NCBI GenBank assembly: GCA_913052075.1
Contig: CAJXDD010000212.1
Location: 1-5,067 of the forward strand
Source of the DNA: UBA9926 sp913052075
GTDB taxonomy: Bacteria; Pseudomonadota; Gammaproteobacteria; Pseudomonadales; Azotimanducaceae
Length of the DNA stretch: 5,067 nucleotides
Direction: 5' to 3'
Shown here: positions 1 to 5,067 of the stretch, in pieces
Numbering within the stretch: the stretch's first letter is position 1
How the letters are laid out: every line of letters begins with the position of its first letter
Program-made: the position numbers and the translations under genes
The notes under the pieces: generated by a model
Seen by the model: only the letters and a program-made list of their open reading frames with translations
The model's database searches: none
Told to the model about the DNA's origin: nothing

Positions 1-583
1 CACCAGAGGAGGTTCCCCAAATCGCCACTCGGGCAGGGTCCAGATTGTATGAGTCCGCATTTGCGCGCAGAAACCGAATGGCAGCTTTCATATCGACCAA
101 TTGCGCCGGCGCTTTTGCCATCGTCGACGGTCGGTAGGCCACGATGGCGATCGCGAATCCCGTTTGCTTCGAGAAGTCGATCATATTGGGTATGGCCCGC
201 GCCAGGTTTTGGGGAAACCAAGCAGAGCCAGGCACATAAAGAATCCAAGGTAAGGGGGAGCCCACCACCCGGGTACCAGCAAGCCGACTGACCCGAACAC
301 CGGATGAAATCAGGTGCAGTCTGACAGTGCCGGTCTCGTACTCCGCGTAGACGATGTCAGTTATCAGCGTGGGTTGTGGCGCTTCATCTTCGCTTTGCAG
401 TATCTGCATGCCGGCCGGCGCTTCCATAGACACCGGTACTGTCTGCTCCGACCTCACAACCAAGTTTTGAGAGACCAGCAGTAAGGCCATCATCGAAGGC
501 ACCCATCGGAAGCGGACGGTTGCCATTCCGATGCGAACGGGTAAGCGGATCAAGCGTTTCGCCAAATGATGCGGTCTAGTCAC
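1..583 (-). CDS. Secreted alpha/beta-hydrolase (esterase/lipase-like), 3' end cut by window edge
   Basis: A continuous frame of 194 codons runs off the left edge, so the C-terminal half with the catalytic Asp and His is not visible. The GTG start at 583 is chosen because AGGAGG lies 5 bases upstream and a TGA stop directly precedes the frame; the next Met is residue 20. Residues 1-27 are basic and are followed by a hydrophobic stretch at about 28-43 (MMALLLVSQNLVV), consistent with an export signal. The fold is shown by a strand WILYVPGSAW (113-122) at the oxyanion-hole position, a second strand FAIAIVAYR (143-151), the DMKAAIRFLRANA helix (164-176), then YNLDPARVAIWGTSSG (179-194) with nucleophile elbow G190-T-S192-S-G194. 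This layout is typical of BD-FAE/esterase-type hydrolases that cleave ester bonds. The usual HGG(G) oxyanion motif is replaced by PGSAW. The substrate is unknown. It lies downstream of the DUF2141 gene on the same strand. Confidence 0.85.
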   Translation of the reverse strand, partial: MTRPHHLAKRLIRLPVRIGMATVRFRWVPSMMALLLVSQNLVVRSEQTVPVSMEAPAGMQILQSEDEAPQPTLITDIVYAEYETGTVRLHLISSGVRVSRLAGTRVVGSPLPWILYVPGSAWFPQNLARAIPNMIDFSKQTGFAIAIVAYRPSTMAKAPAQLVDMKAAIRFLRANADSYNLDPARVAIWGTSSG

Positions 584-588
584 TCACT

Positions 589-594
589 CCTCCT
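589..594 (-). promoter_or_regulatory. Strong Shine-Dalgarno site fixing the GTG start of the hydrolase
   Basis: Minus-strand AGGAGG sits 5 bases upstream of the GTG at 583-581. This is the best ribosome binding site in the window and it decides the hydrolase start over the internal ATG at 526. Confidence 0.8.
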
Positions 595-620
595 AATTCC
601 CATCGCTGAAAAGGCCAAAA

Positions 621-651
621 AAAATACGGATCTTTGAGACTCGAATTTCAA
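621..651 (-). promoter_or_regulatory. Weak sigma70-like promoter candidate for the hydrolase gene
   Basis: On the minus strand TTGAAA (651-646, five of six consensus bases) is followed after 19 bases by TATTTT (626-621, four of six). The spacing is longer than the optimal 17, and the -10 box overlaps a run of eight T, so this could be chance. Transcription would start near 613, about 30 bases before the GTG. The alternative is read-through from the DUF2141 gene, which ends 109 bases upstream of the hydrolase start. Confidence 0.22.
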
Positions 652-692
652 CTGACCACAAGCTGCTATCGACAAAGCTTTAGCGCCGACTC

Positions 693-1133
693 CTACTTCC
701 CGAGATCAATCATTTGATTGGCCTCGCCAACCAATTCGAAACTAGCGTCAGCAAAGGAGGGAGGCCCAAATCGCCCTGATGCACCGTTGCTAAAACCGAA
801 CTGCTCTTTGGGAATCCCAAAGAGCCCAGTATCTAACCGGTTATTTCGATTCGCATCGTGGAACACGCCGATGGCGTATCGTCCTTGAGGCAGCTCAAAG
901 GTATAGGTCACCGAGCCAGGCTCAGCCTCTTCTACGACGCCGTCAACGATCCCCTCCGCTGGTCCACCCTTTTCTCCCTTGTCACCCTCAAAAGCCTCAG
1001 CGCTGTCATAAATGGCGATGTGAATCTCGCCCGGATCCTTGATACCGGAGACCTGAACGGTCAGGGTCTCAGCCGACAGTGGCAGCTGATAAGCAAGCAA
1101 AACGGCACCCCAACCGGCAAGAAAACGTTTCAT
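693..1133 (-). CDS. Secreted DUF2141 domain protein
   Basis: The protein has 146 residues, the usual size for this family. Residues 1-21 form a Sec signal peptide: MKR, a hydrophobic core FLAGWGAVLLAYQLPL, and a likely cut after LSA. The mature part is a beta-rich DUF2141 domain. A first strand region TLTVQVSGI is followed by GEIHIAIYDSAEAF (35-48), a strand TYTFELPQGRYAIGVFHD (76-93), and the family's most conserved block H92-D-x-N95-x-N97-x-x-L-D101, then FGIPKEQFGFSNGA (105-118). The DxNxNxxLD pattern resembles a calcium-binding loop, but that role is inference. The location is periplasmic or outside the cell and the molecular function is not known. The start at 1133 is preferred over an extension to 1196 because the signal peptide begins there and a promoter-like pair lies just upstream. 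Only a weak GGGA precedes the ATG. Confidence 0.88.
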   Translation of the reverse strand: MKRFLAGWGAVLLAYQLPLSAETLTVQVSGIKDPGEIHIAIYDSAEAFEGDKGEKGGPAEGIVDGVVEEAEPGSVTYTFELPQGRYAIGVFHDANRNNRLDTGLFGIPKEQFGFSNGASGRFGPPSFADASFELVGEANQMIDLGK

Positions 1134-1157
1134 GATACAGTCCCATTTTTTGCGGCG

Positions 1158-1186
1158 ATCATATCGTGGACTTGTTACTTTCTGAA
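1158..1186 (-). promoter_or_regulatory. Probable sigma70-type promoter of the DUF2141 gene
   Basis: The minus strand reads TTCAGA (1186-1181, four of six), a 17-base spacer, then TATGAT (1163-1158, five of six). Transcription would begin near 1151 and give a leader of about 18 bases before the ATG at 1133, which fits a normal short leader. The element overlaps the first codons of the divergent DUF2306 gene, whose GTG at 1166 lies inside the spacer. Confidence 0.45.
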
Positions 1187-1552
1187 GCGCAGCCAATCCC
1201 GTCTCACGCGCTCATCGCCCTCTTCGCTATTGTGCTTGGCGGCGCTCAATTCCTTATGACCAAGGGAACAATGGCTCATCGCTGGTTGGGCCGCATCTGG
1301 GTGTCAGCCATGTTTTATGTGGCGATCTCTTCGTTTTTTATTCATGAATTGAAGGTGTGGGGCGACTTCAGCCCCATTCATCTTCTTAGCATTTGGACGC
1401 TATTTTCACTGGGCTACGCCATTCACCTTGTGCGCACCGAGAGAATTAAGCAGCATCAACGTTGGATGACCTCGCTGTACGGCCTGGCGCTGATTGTGAC
1501 AGGGGCATTCACCTTGGTTCCGGGACGTGTAATGCATGCCGTTTTGTTTTAG
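1166..1552 (+). CDS. DUF2306 four-helix integral membrane protein
   Basis: The 128-residue protein shows the DUF2306 pattern along its whole length. Hydrophobic segments lie at about 14-31, 44-60, 70-89 and 102-119. Family signatures visible are GTMAHRWLGRIWV (34-46), SPIHLLSIWTLFSLGYAIHL (69-88) and KQHQRWM (95-101). H38, H72 and H97 lie near membrane boundaries and could bind a cofactor such as heme, but that is inference; the family has no established function that I can state. The start is uncertain. GTG 1166 has no clear Shine-Dalgarno site. A stop at 1133-1135 closes the frame upstream, and ATT 1145 or TTG 1172 are possible alternatives. The gene diverges from the DUF2141 gene with 32 bases between the starts, so its own promoter must lie inside that neighbour or the mRNA is nearly leaderless. 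Confidence 0.85.
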   Translation: MDLLLSEAQPIPSHALIALFAIVLGGAQFLMTKGTMAHRWLGRIWVSAMFYVAISSFFIHELKVWGDFSPIHLLSIWTLFSLGYAIHLVRTERIKQHQRWMTSLYGLALIVTGAFTLVPGRVMHAVLF

Positions 1553-1557
1553 CGCTA

Positions 1558-1612
1558 GCAGCTCGCGCTGCATTGCTCTCCAATTCGCGGACAGCGTTGC
1601 CATGCCGGCAAC
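1558..1612 (+). repeat. Two small inverted repeats between the DUF2306 and SDR genes
   Basis: The first is GCAGC-4-GCTGC at 1558-1571, starting 6 bases after the DUF2306 stop. The second is GTTGCC-5-GGCAAC at 1596-1612. Neither is followed by a T run, so they are not textbook intrinsic terminators. They could be RNA hairpins at the end of the DUF2306 transcript or an operator for the SDR gene. Both stems are short enough to occur by chance. Confidence 0.3.
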
Positions 1613-1670
1613 AGCCAATGAACACCAAAGCGCTTTACGGCGCCAAGCTTGCAGAAATTCAATTCAGCCA

Positions 1671-1676
1671 AAAGGG
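1671..1676 (+). promoter_or_regulatory. Ribosome binding site fixing the SDR start
   Basis: AAAGGG ends 8 bases before the ATG at 1685. It supports this start over an in-frame TTG at 1649, which would add 12 residues ahead of the normal N-terminus of the fold. Confidence 0.6.
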
Positions 1677-1684
1677 TAAGCGTT

Positions 1685-2524
1685 ATGATTTCCTGGTTAA
1701 AAGAAAACAACGTCGCAGTGATTACAGGCGGCGCGAATGGCATTGGCCGTTCAGCCGTTGACGCCTTCCTTGCACGAGGCATGCACGTTGTTGCTATTGA
1801 TCGAGACGATCAGGCGTTAGGTGATCTCAAAGCGGCAGCGGCGGACGCCAGCAAACTCATGGTGATCACCTGCGATGTGAGTGACTATGCGGCGATGACC
1901 CATGTGCGCGATCAAGTGTTAGCGCGCTTTGGTCGCGTGGATTGCTTGATGAATAACGCTGGCGCCATGGTGACCAGGGGCCTGCCCTGGGAGGATCTCG
2001 AGGGCTGGAAAGCCCAGGTCGATATCAACCTCTGGGGCATCATTCACGGCTGTCATGCTTTTCTGCCTAGCATGGTCGAGCAAGACACGCCAAGCGCCGT
2101 CGTTAACACAGGGTCAAAGCAAGGAATCACCAACCCTCCTGGCGGCTACGCTTACAACCTGTCCAAGGCGGGCGTCTTGGCCTACACCCAAAGCCTTGCT
2201 CACGCGCTACGGCAAACCGAGGGGTGCCAAGTCAATGCACACCTACTGGTGCCAGGCCTTACGTATTCCAGCATGATTCAACGCTTCGCTCCCGAAAAGC
2301 CGCCCGGTGCGTGGACCACGCAACAAGTCATCGAATTTATGCTGGCAGAAATTCAAAAGGATGCATTCCTTATCTTGTGCCCTGACAACGATACGCCCCG
2401 GCGCCTAGACGAGCGGCGGATCCAGTGGAACACTGATGACCTCATCAAAGAGAGACCTGCGCTATCGAGGTGGCACCCCGACTACGCCCAGGAGTACGAG
2501 GCCTTTGTTGAGCGCTCCGACTAA
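1685..2524 (+). CDS. Short-chain dehydrogenase/reductase (SDR), classical type
   Basis: This 279-residue cytoplasmic NAD(P)-dependent oxidoreductase would interconvert an alcohol and a ketone. It has a complete classical SDR set: cofactor loop T14-G-G-A-N-G-I-G21, D39 at the end of the second strand (favours NAD over NADP by family rule), D64-V65, N90-N-A-G93, and the catalytic tetrad N115, S144, Y157 and K161 (YNLSK). The PG motif follows in LLVPGLTYS. The protein is about 30 residues longer than a minimal SDR. The extra C-terminal part contains DERRIQWNTDDLIKERPALS and a tail RWHPDYAQEYE that may cover the substrate site. The substrate cannot be read from the sequence. The acyl-CoA dehydrogenase gene starts 58 bases downstream on the same strand, so the two are probably co-transcribed and may act on the same lipid, terpenoid or steroid-like substrate; that last point is inference. 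Confidence 0.93.
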   Translation: MISWLKENNVAVITGGANGIGRSAVDAFLARGMHVVAIDRDDQALGDLKAAAADASKLMVITCDVSDYAAMTHVRDQVLARFGRVDCLMNNAGAMVTRGLPWEDLEGWKAQVDINLWGIIHGCHAFLPSMVEQDTPSAVVNTGSKQGITNPPGGYAYNLSKAGVLAYTQSLAHALRQTEGCQVNAHLLVPGLTYSSMIQRFAPEKPPGAWTTQQVIEFMLAEIQKDAFLILCPDNDTPRRLDERRIQWNTDDLIKERPALSRWHPDYAQEYEAFVERSD

Positions 2525-2535
2525 CGGACGGAACC

Positions 2536-2586
2536 ATGACTTCTTCGTCCACCGGAGACCAAACCGCGAAAGGAATGGCACTATGA
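2536..2586 (+). other. Possible 16-codon leader ORF overlapping the dehydrogenase start
   Basis: ATG 2536 opens a frame MTSSSTGDQTAKGMAL that ends in TGA at 2584-2586, sharing ATGA with the start codon of the dehydrogenase at 2583. GGACGGA precedes the ATG. It could serve translational coupling between the SDR and dehydrogenase genes. The peptide has no recognisable motif, and a frame this short can arise by chance. Confidence 0.2.
2569..2574 (+). promoter_or_regulatory. Ribosome binding site fixing the acyl-CoA dehydrogenase start
   Basis: AAAGGA ends 8 bases before ATG 2583. It supports this start over any upstream in-frame start reaching back to 2436, which would overlap the SDR gene and add 49 unrelated residues. 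Confidence 0.6.
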
Positions 2587-3767
2587 ACGAGTTAGACCAC
2601 TTCAGGGATGAAATTCAAACGTTTCTGGCAGAACACCTCACCGCCGAGTTGCAACGCGCCGGCAGACTCGAAGCAGGTATTTATGCTGAGCGCCCCGTCG
2701 CTGAGGCTTGGCTAAAAATACTAGATCAGAAGGGCTGGGCGGTTCCCTCTTGGCCTACCGAGTGGGGCGGGACCGATTGGTCAGCGGAACAACACGCTAT
2801 TTGGCAACAGGAGCTGACCCTCGCCTCGGCGCCTTCTATTCCGCCTAATGGGATCAAAATGGTAGCCCCGGCGATCATGCATTACGCCACTGATGCCCAA
2901 AAGTCCCATTACTTACCACGCATCCGACAAGGCATCGATTGGTGGGCTCAAGGGTATTCCGAGCCAGGGGCAGGCTCTGATCTTGCCTCCTTGAAATGTG
3001 CCGCCGTGCGGGATGGAGACGACTACGTATTGAATGGCACCAAAATCTGGACCACCCACGCTCATTGCAGCAACAAGATGTTTTGCCTGGTACGAACGGA
3101 TAACTCCGGGCCACCGCAGCAAGGCATTACCTTCTTGCTGTTTGATCTCGATCGCCCTGGGATCAATATTCAGCCCATTATCTCCATGTCAGGTGACCAT
3201 GAATTCAACCAAGTCTTTTTTGACGACGCGCGCGTGCCCGTCACGGGCAGACTAGGCACAGAGAATGATGGCTGGTCAGTGGCCAAGTACCTGCTCACTC
3301 ATGAGCGAGCCGGTAAATCTGCGACAGGCATGATGATGAAGGTCGCCCAGCTTCGACAATTTCTGACCGAACATGGAGAACAGGGTTTTGATCTGCTAAG
3401 CGATGACGACTATGTCGCCGCTCTGAGCAATCTCGAAATCGAACTGGAATCCTACGTAGCCTTTGAGAACCGCGTTTTTGCCACAGTTTCTGCAGGCGAA
3501 TCGGTGGGAACCGTTTCATCCGTGCTCAAGATTAGGCGAACCGAACTGAGGCAACATATCGACACACTTGTGCTTCAGGCAGTCGACTACTACGGACTGC
3601 CTTATCAACCCAAGGTCAGGGATTTTCCGCATCCAGAAACCCCCATCGGTTCTGAAACGGCGGCCACCGCCATGCCCCGCTATCTGAATGACCGAGCGGC
3701 AACCATCTATGCAGGGTCTAATGAGATACAGCGCAACATTCTCGCTAAACGGGAGCTCGGGCTATAA
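2583..3767 (+). CDS. Acyl-CoA dehydrogenase family flavoprotein
   Basis: The 394-residue protein has the usual size and three-part layout: an N-terminal helical domain (about 5-118), a middle beta domain (about 120-215) and a C-terminal helical domain (about 227-390). Family signatures are WAQGYSEPGAGSDLASL (with Y125-S-E-P-G-A-G-S-D133), the YVLNGTKIW156TT flavin-contact segment, and A377-G-S-N-E-I-Q-R384 near the C-terminus. The family forms an alpha-beta double bond in acyl-CoA thioesters using FAD and passes electrons to electron-transfer flavoprotein. The base at the MCAD-type position, usually Glu just before G-[ST], is Ala377 here. E241 in YLLTHERAG lies where isovaleryl-CoA and long-chain dehydrogenases carry their catalytic Glu and is the likely base. 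The motif style recalls FadE enzymes for branched or cyclic substrates, but the substrate is not determined. It follows the SDR gene by 58 bases. Confidence 0.93.
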   Translation: MNELDHFRDEIQTFLAEHLTAELQRAGRLEAGIYAERPVAEAWLKILDQKGWAVPSWPTEWGGTDWSAEQHAIWQQELTLASAPSIPPNGIKMVAPAIMHYATDAQKSHYLPRIRQGIDWWAQGYSEPGAGSDLASLKCAAVRDGDDYVLNGTKIWTTHAHCSNKMFCLVRTDNSGPPQQGITFLLFDLDRPGINIQPIISMSGDHEFNQVFFDDARVPVTGRLGTENDGWSVAKYLLTHERAGKSATGMMMKVAQLRQFLTEHGEQGFDLLSDDDYVAALSNLEIELESYVAFENRVFATVSAGESVGTVSSVLKIRRTELRQHIDTLVLQAVDYYGLPYQPKVRDFPHPETPIGSETAATAMPRYLNDRAATIYAGSNEIQRNILAKRELGL

Positions 3768-3855
3768 CACCGCTAAAATACGAGACTTAGAGCGACGCGC
3801 TCATCAAAAATGCAAGCAAGCTCTATGAGGCACTCGCTCAAGAGGCACCTAAACC

Positions 3856-4455
3856 ATGACGATAGACCGAAACACTGTATTCGCACTGTCCAGTTTACTA
3901 TCTGGCCTCTTAATTACCGTCTGGCTTTCCTTCGGCATAGGAACTGGCGCCATCAATGATTACGAGCGCTTTGTTCGCTACACGGCAAGACTCGCGTTTT
4001 TTCTCTTCTTACCCGTTTTTGTGGTTGGGGCGCTCACGCAACTCACCGATATCGGGCTCGCTAAAGCGCTTCGGCCAAAGCGGCGTCTCCTTGGCTTGAC
4101 GTTTGGTGCGGCGCATCTCTGTCACATGGTGGCAATTTTGATGCTGCACAATGAGCGCGGAACGTGGTTTACGGTAGATGACGCCGCGGCGCTGGTGATC
4201 TACTCACTCCTCGTCCTCCAAATCGCCACATCCAACCATTGGTCAGTTCGAGCATTAGGCCGAGGCTGGCGTGCACTCCACTGGGTCGCGACTTACGCCA
4301 TCTTTACCGGATTTTTTGTCACCTACCTAGGCCGATTTCAGGACATTGGTGGGTTCATTTATGGCGGGCTGTTCGCGCTCGCCGCTAGCGCCTGGCTGCT
4401 TCGAATCGCTGCTTTTTTTCAAAAGACTTGGGGAAGAGTGCCCGCAGCGACCTAG
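3856..4455 (+). CDS. Ferric reductase-like / MsrQ-like heme membrane protein
   Basis: The 199-residue integral membrane protein has hydrophobic segments at about 9-28, 44-63, 79-97, 111-125, 141-158 and 166-187. The pattern matches the ferric reductase-like transmembrane superfamily that includes MsrQ: RPKRRLLGLTFGAAHLCH (73-90) followed by ATSNHWSVRALGRGWRALHWVATY (124-147), where the family shows TS..R..LG..W..LH. H87 and H142 are the best candidates for b-heme ligands, with H90 and H128 nearby; ligand assignment is by family analogy. There is no flavin or NAD domain, so it would need a partner for electron supply. No periplasmic methionine sulfoxide reductase gene (MsrP) is next to it in this window, so the name MsrQ is not justified. 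AGAGG lies 10 bases before the ATG, a slightly long spacing. The gap to the dehydrogenase gene is 88 bases. Confidence 0.82.
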   Translation: MTIDRNTVFALSSLLSGLLITVWLSFGIGTGAINDYERFVRYTARLAFFLFLPVFVVGALTQLTDIGLAKALRPKRRLLGLTFGAAHLCHMVAILMLHNERGTWFTVDDAAALVIYSLLVLQIATSNHWSVRALGRGWRALHWVATYAIFTGFFVTYLGRFQDIGGFIYGGLFALAASAWLLRIAAFFQKTWGRVPAAT

Positions 4456-4574
4456 CCTATCCACCAAGATTTGGTTCTGGCGCATTTTCATTTAAGGTCG
4501 AAAGTCAGTTCAGCTGATTTATGCAGGCACGGTTCACGCGGAGACGAATCGATCCTCCACCACCAGGGCACACC

Positions 4575-5067
4575 ATGAAAAAAGAAAACATCATTGTCGC
4601 CGCACAACCTGAAGCGGCTGAAGCAGGCGCCAAAGTGTTGATGCAAGGCGGCAACGCCGTTGACGCGGCAATGACAGCGGCGCTAGTTCAGGGCGTTGTC
4701 GACCCGCAGATGACGGGAATCGCGGGGTTTGGCAACTGCCAACTCTATTTGCCTACAGAGGGCGTTCACACCTGTATTGATTTTCATGGCAAAACGCCCC
4801 TCGCTGCGACAGCTGATATGTGGGAGGACCGCTTGGAATCCGAGACGCGAGACGGCTTTGGGTTCGTGCTTAAGGACAATGTGAACGACATTGGGTACCA
4901 GGCGATTACCACGCCCGGGAGCCTCATGGCATATGGCCAAGCCATCGAACAATACGGAACGTTAGACTGGAAAGACGTCTGCCAACCCGCCATCGAGTTC
5001 GCCAAAAAGGGCTTCGCGATACGTTCAAAGATGTACGCCTGGTGGAACGATGGCGCTGCTTACGGCC
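4575..5067 (+). CDS. Gamma-glutamyltransferase-like Ntn hydrolase, 3' end cut by window edge
   Basis: The visible 164 residues form the N-terminal part of a GGT-type large subunit. The signature is VAAQPEAAEAGAKVLMQGGNAVDAAMTAALVQGVVDP in abbreviated family form: A-x-x-P-x-A-x-x-A-G (10-18), GGNAVDAA (25-32) and VVDPQMTGIAGFGN (41-54). Then come DFHGKTP (69-75), TTPGSLMAYGQAIEQYGTLDW (112-132) and PAIEFAKKGF (138-147). Family members self-cleave at an internal Thr and transfer or hydrolyse gamma-glutamyl groups; the cleavage site lies beyond the window. No signal peptide is present with ATG 4575, unlike many periplasmic GGTs, so a cytoplasmic enzyme is likely. The substrate-binding Arg of the usual RExAP motif is replaced by His71 in HGKTP, which argues for a different acyl donor. 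AGGG ends 6 bases before the ATG. Confidence 0.88.
   Translation, partial: MKKENIIVAAQPEAAEAGAKVLMQGGNAVDAAMTAALVQGVVDPQMTGIAGFGNCQLYLPTEGVHTCIDFHGKTPLAATADMWEDRLESETRDGFGFVLKDNVNDIGYQAITTPGSLMAYGQAIEQYGTLDWKDVCQPAIEFAKKGFAIRSKMYAWWNDGAAYG

Noticed and set aside
49..291. 80-codon plus-strand frame
   Set aside because: It lies antisense to the hydrolase gene, has no family motif, and is low-complexity in composition. The minus-strand frame shows a clear alpha/beta-hydrolase pattern.
617..624. Run of eight T on the minus strand as terminator of the DUF2141 gene
   Set aside because: I found no convincing GC-rich stem just upstream on the minus strand.
1134..1196. N-terminal extension of the DUF2141 protein by 21 residues
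   Set aside because: It would bury the signal peptide inside the protein and overlap the divergent gene. ATG 1133 gives a proper signal peptide and fits the promoter candidate.
858..1259. 133-codon plus-strand frame across the DUF2141 gene
   Set aside because: It is an antisense shadow of DUF2141 running into the DUF2306 gene, with no recognisable domain.
2436..2582. 49-residue N-terminal extension of the acyl-CoA dehydrogenase
   Set aside because: The residues are Arg/Pro/Thr-rich, overlap the SDR coding end, and do not resemble the family. ATG 2583 has AAAGGA at good spacing.
3790..3802. GAGCG-3-CGCTC hairpin after the acyl-CoA dehydrogenase gene as a terminator
   Set aside because: The stem is only 5 pairs with a 3-base loop, and there is no T run after it on the plus strand. 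The A run that follows would put T's before, not after, the hairpin on the minus strand.
4505..4517. TCAG-5-CTGA / TCAGCTGA palindrome upstream of the GGT-like gene as an operator
   Set aside because: The half sites are only 4 bases long and no second copy or promoter pair with good spacing is seen nearby.
4683..5005. Two minus-strand frames of 89 and 73 codons
   Set aside because: Both are antisense to the GGT-like gene, whose plus-strand frame carries clear family motifs throughout.

Overview
The window looks like chromosomal DNA from a Gram-negative bacterium, most likely a proteobacterium and perhaps a marine gammaproteobacterium. The lineage is inferred from the gene families (DUF2141, DUF2306, an SDR/acyl-CoA dehydrogenase pair, an MsrQ/ferric-reductase-like membrane protein, a gamma-glutamyltransferase-like enzyme) and from Sec signal peptides; no marker gene fixes it. 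I see no tRNA, rRNA, transposase, CRISPR array or phage gene.

Left part, minus strand (1-1133). A secreted alpha/beta-hydrolase of esterase type starts with a GTG at 583 behind a perfect AGGAGG and runs off the left edge just after its nucleophile elbow. Upstream of it lies a small secreted DUF2141 protein (693-1133). The 109-base gap between them holds a weak promoter-like pair and no gene.

Switch point (1134-1165). Only 32 bases separate the start of the DUF2141 gene from the apparent start of a divergent four-helix DUF2306 membrane protein (1166-1552). The best promoter candidate in the window, TTCAGA-17-TATGAT, reads leftward and overlaps the first codons of the DUF2306 gene.

Right part, plus strand (1166-5067). 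After DUF2306 and a 132-base gap with two small inverted repeats come a classical SDR oxidoreductase (1685-2524) and, 58 bases later, an acyl-CoA dehydrogenase (2583-3767). They plausibly form one transcription unit that oxidises an acyl-CoA or alcohol substrate in the cytoplasm. Next is a six-helix, heme-type, MsrQ-like membrane protein (3856-4455). After a 119-base gap without an obvious gene comes a gamma-glutamyltransferase-like Ntn hydrolase (from 4575), cut by the right edge.

The genes belong to known families and do not spell out one obvious pathway. The SDR/dehydrogenase pair is the only convincing functional unit. I did not find a clear, wholly new system. The best leads are active-site departures in three enzymes (PGSAW in the hydrolase, Ala in place of the usual Glu in the dehydrogenase, His in place of the substrate-binding Arg in the GGT-like protein), the very tight divergent promoter region, and two short frames that end on the start codon of the next gene.
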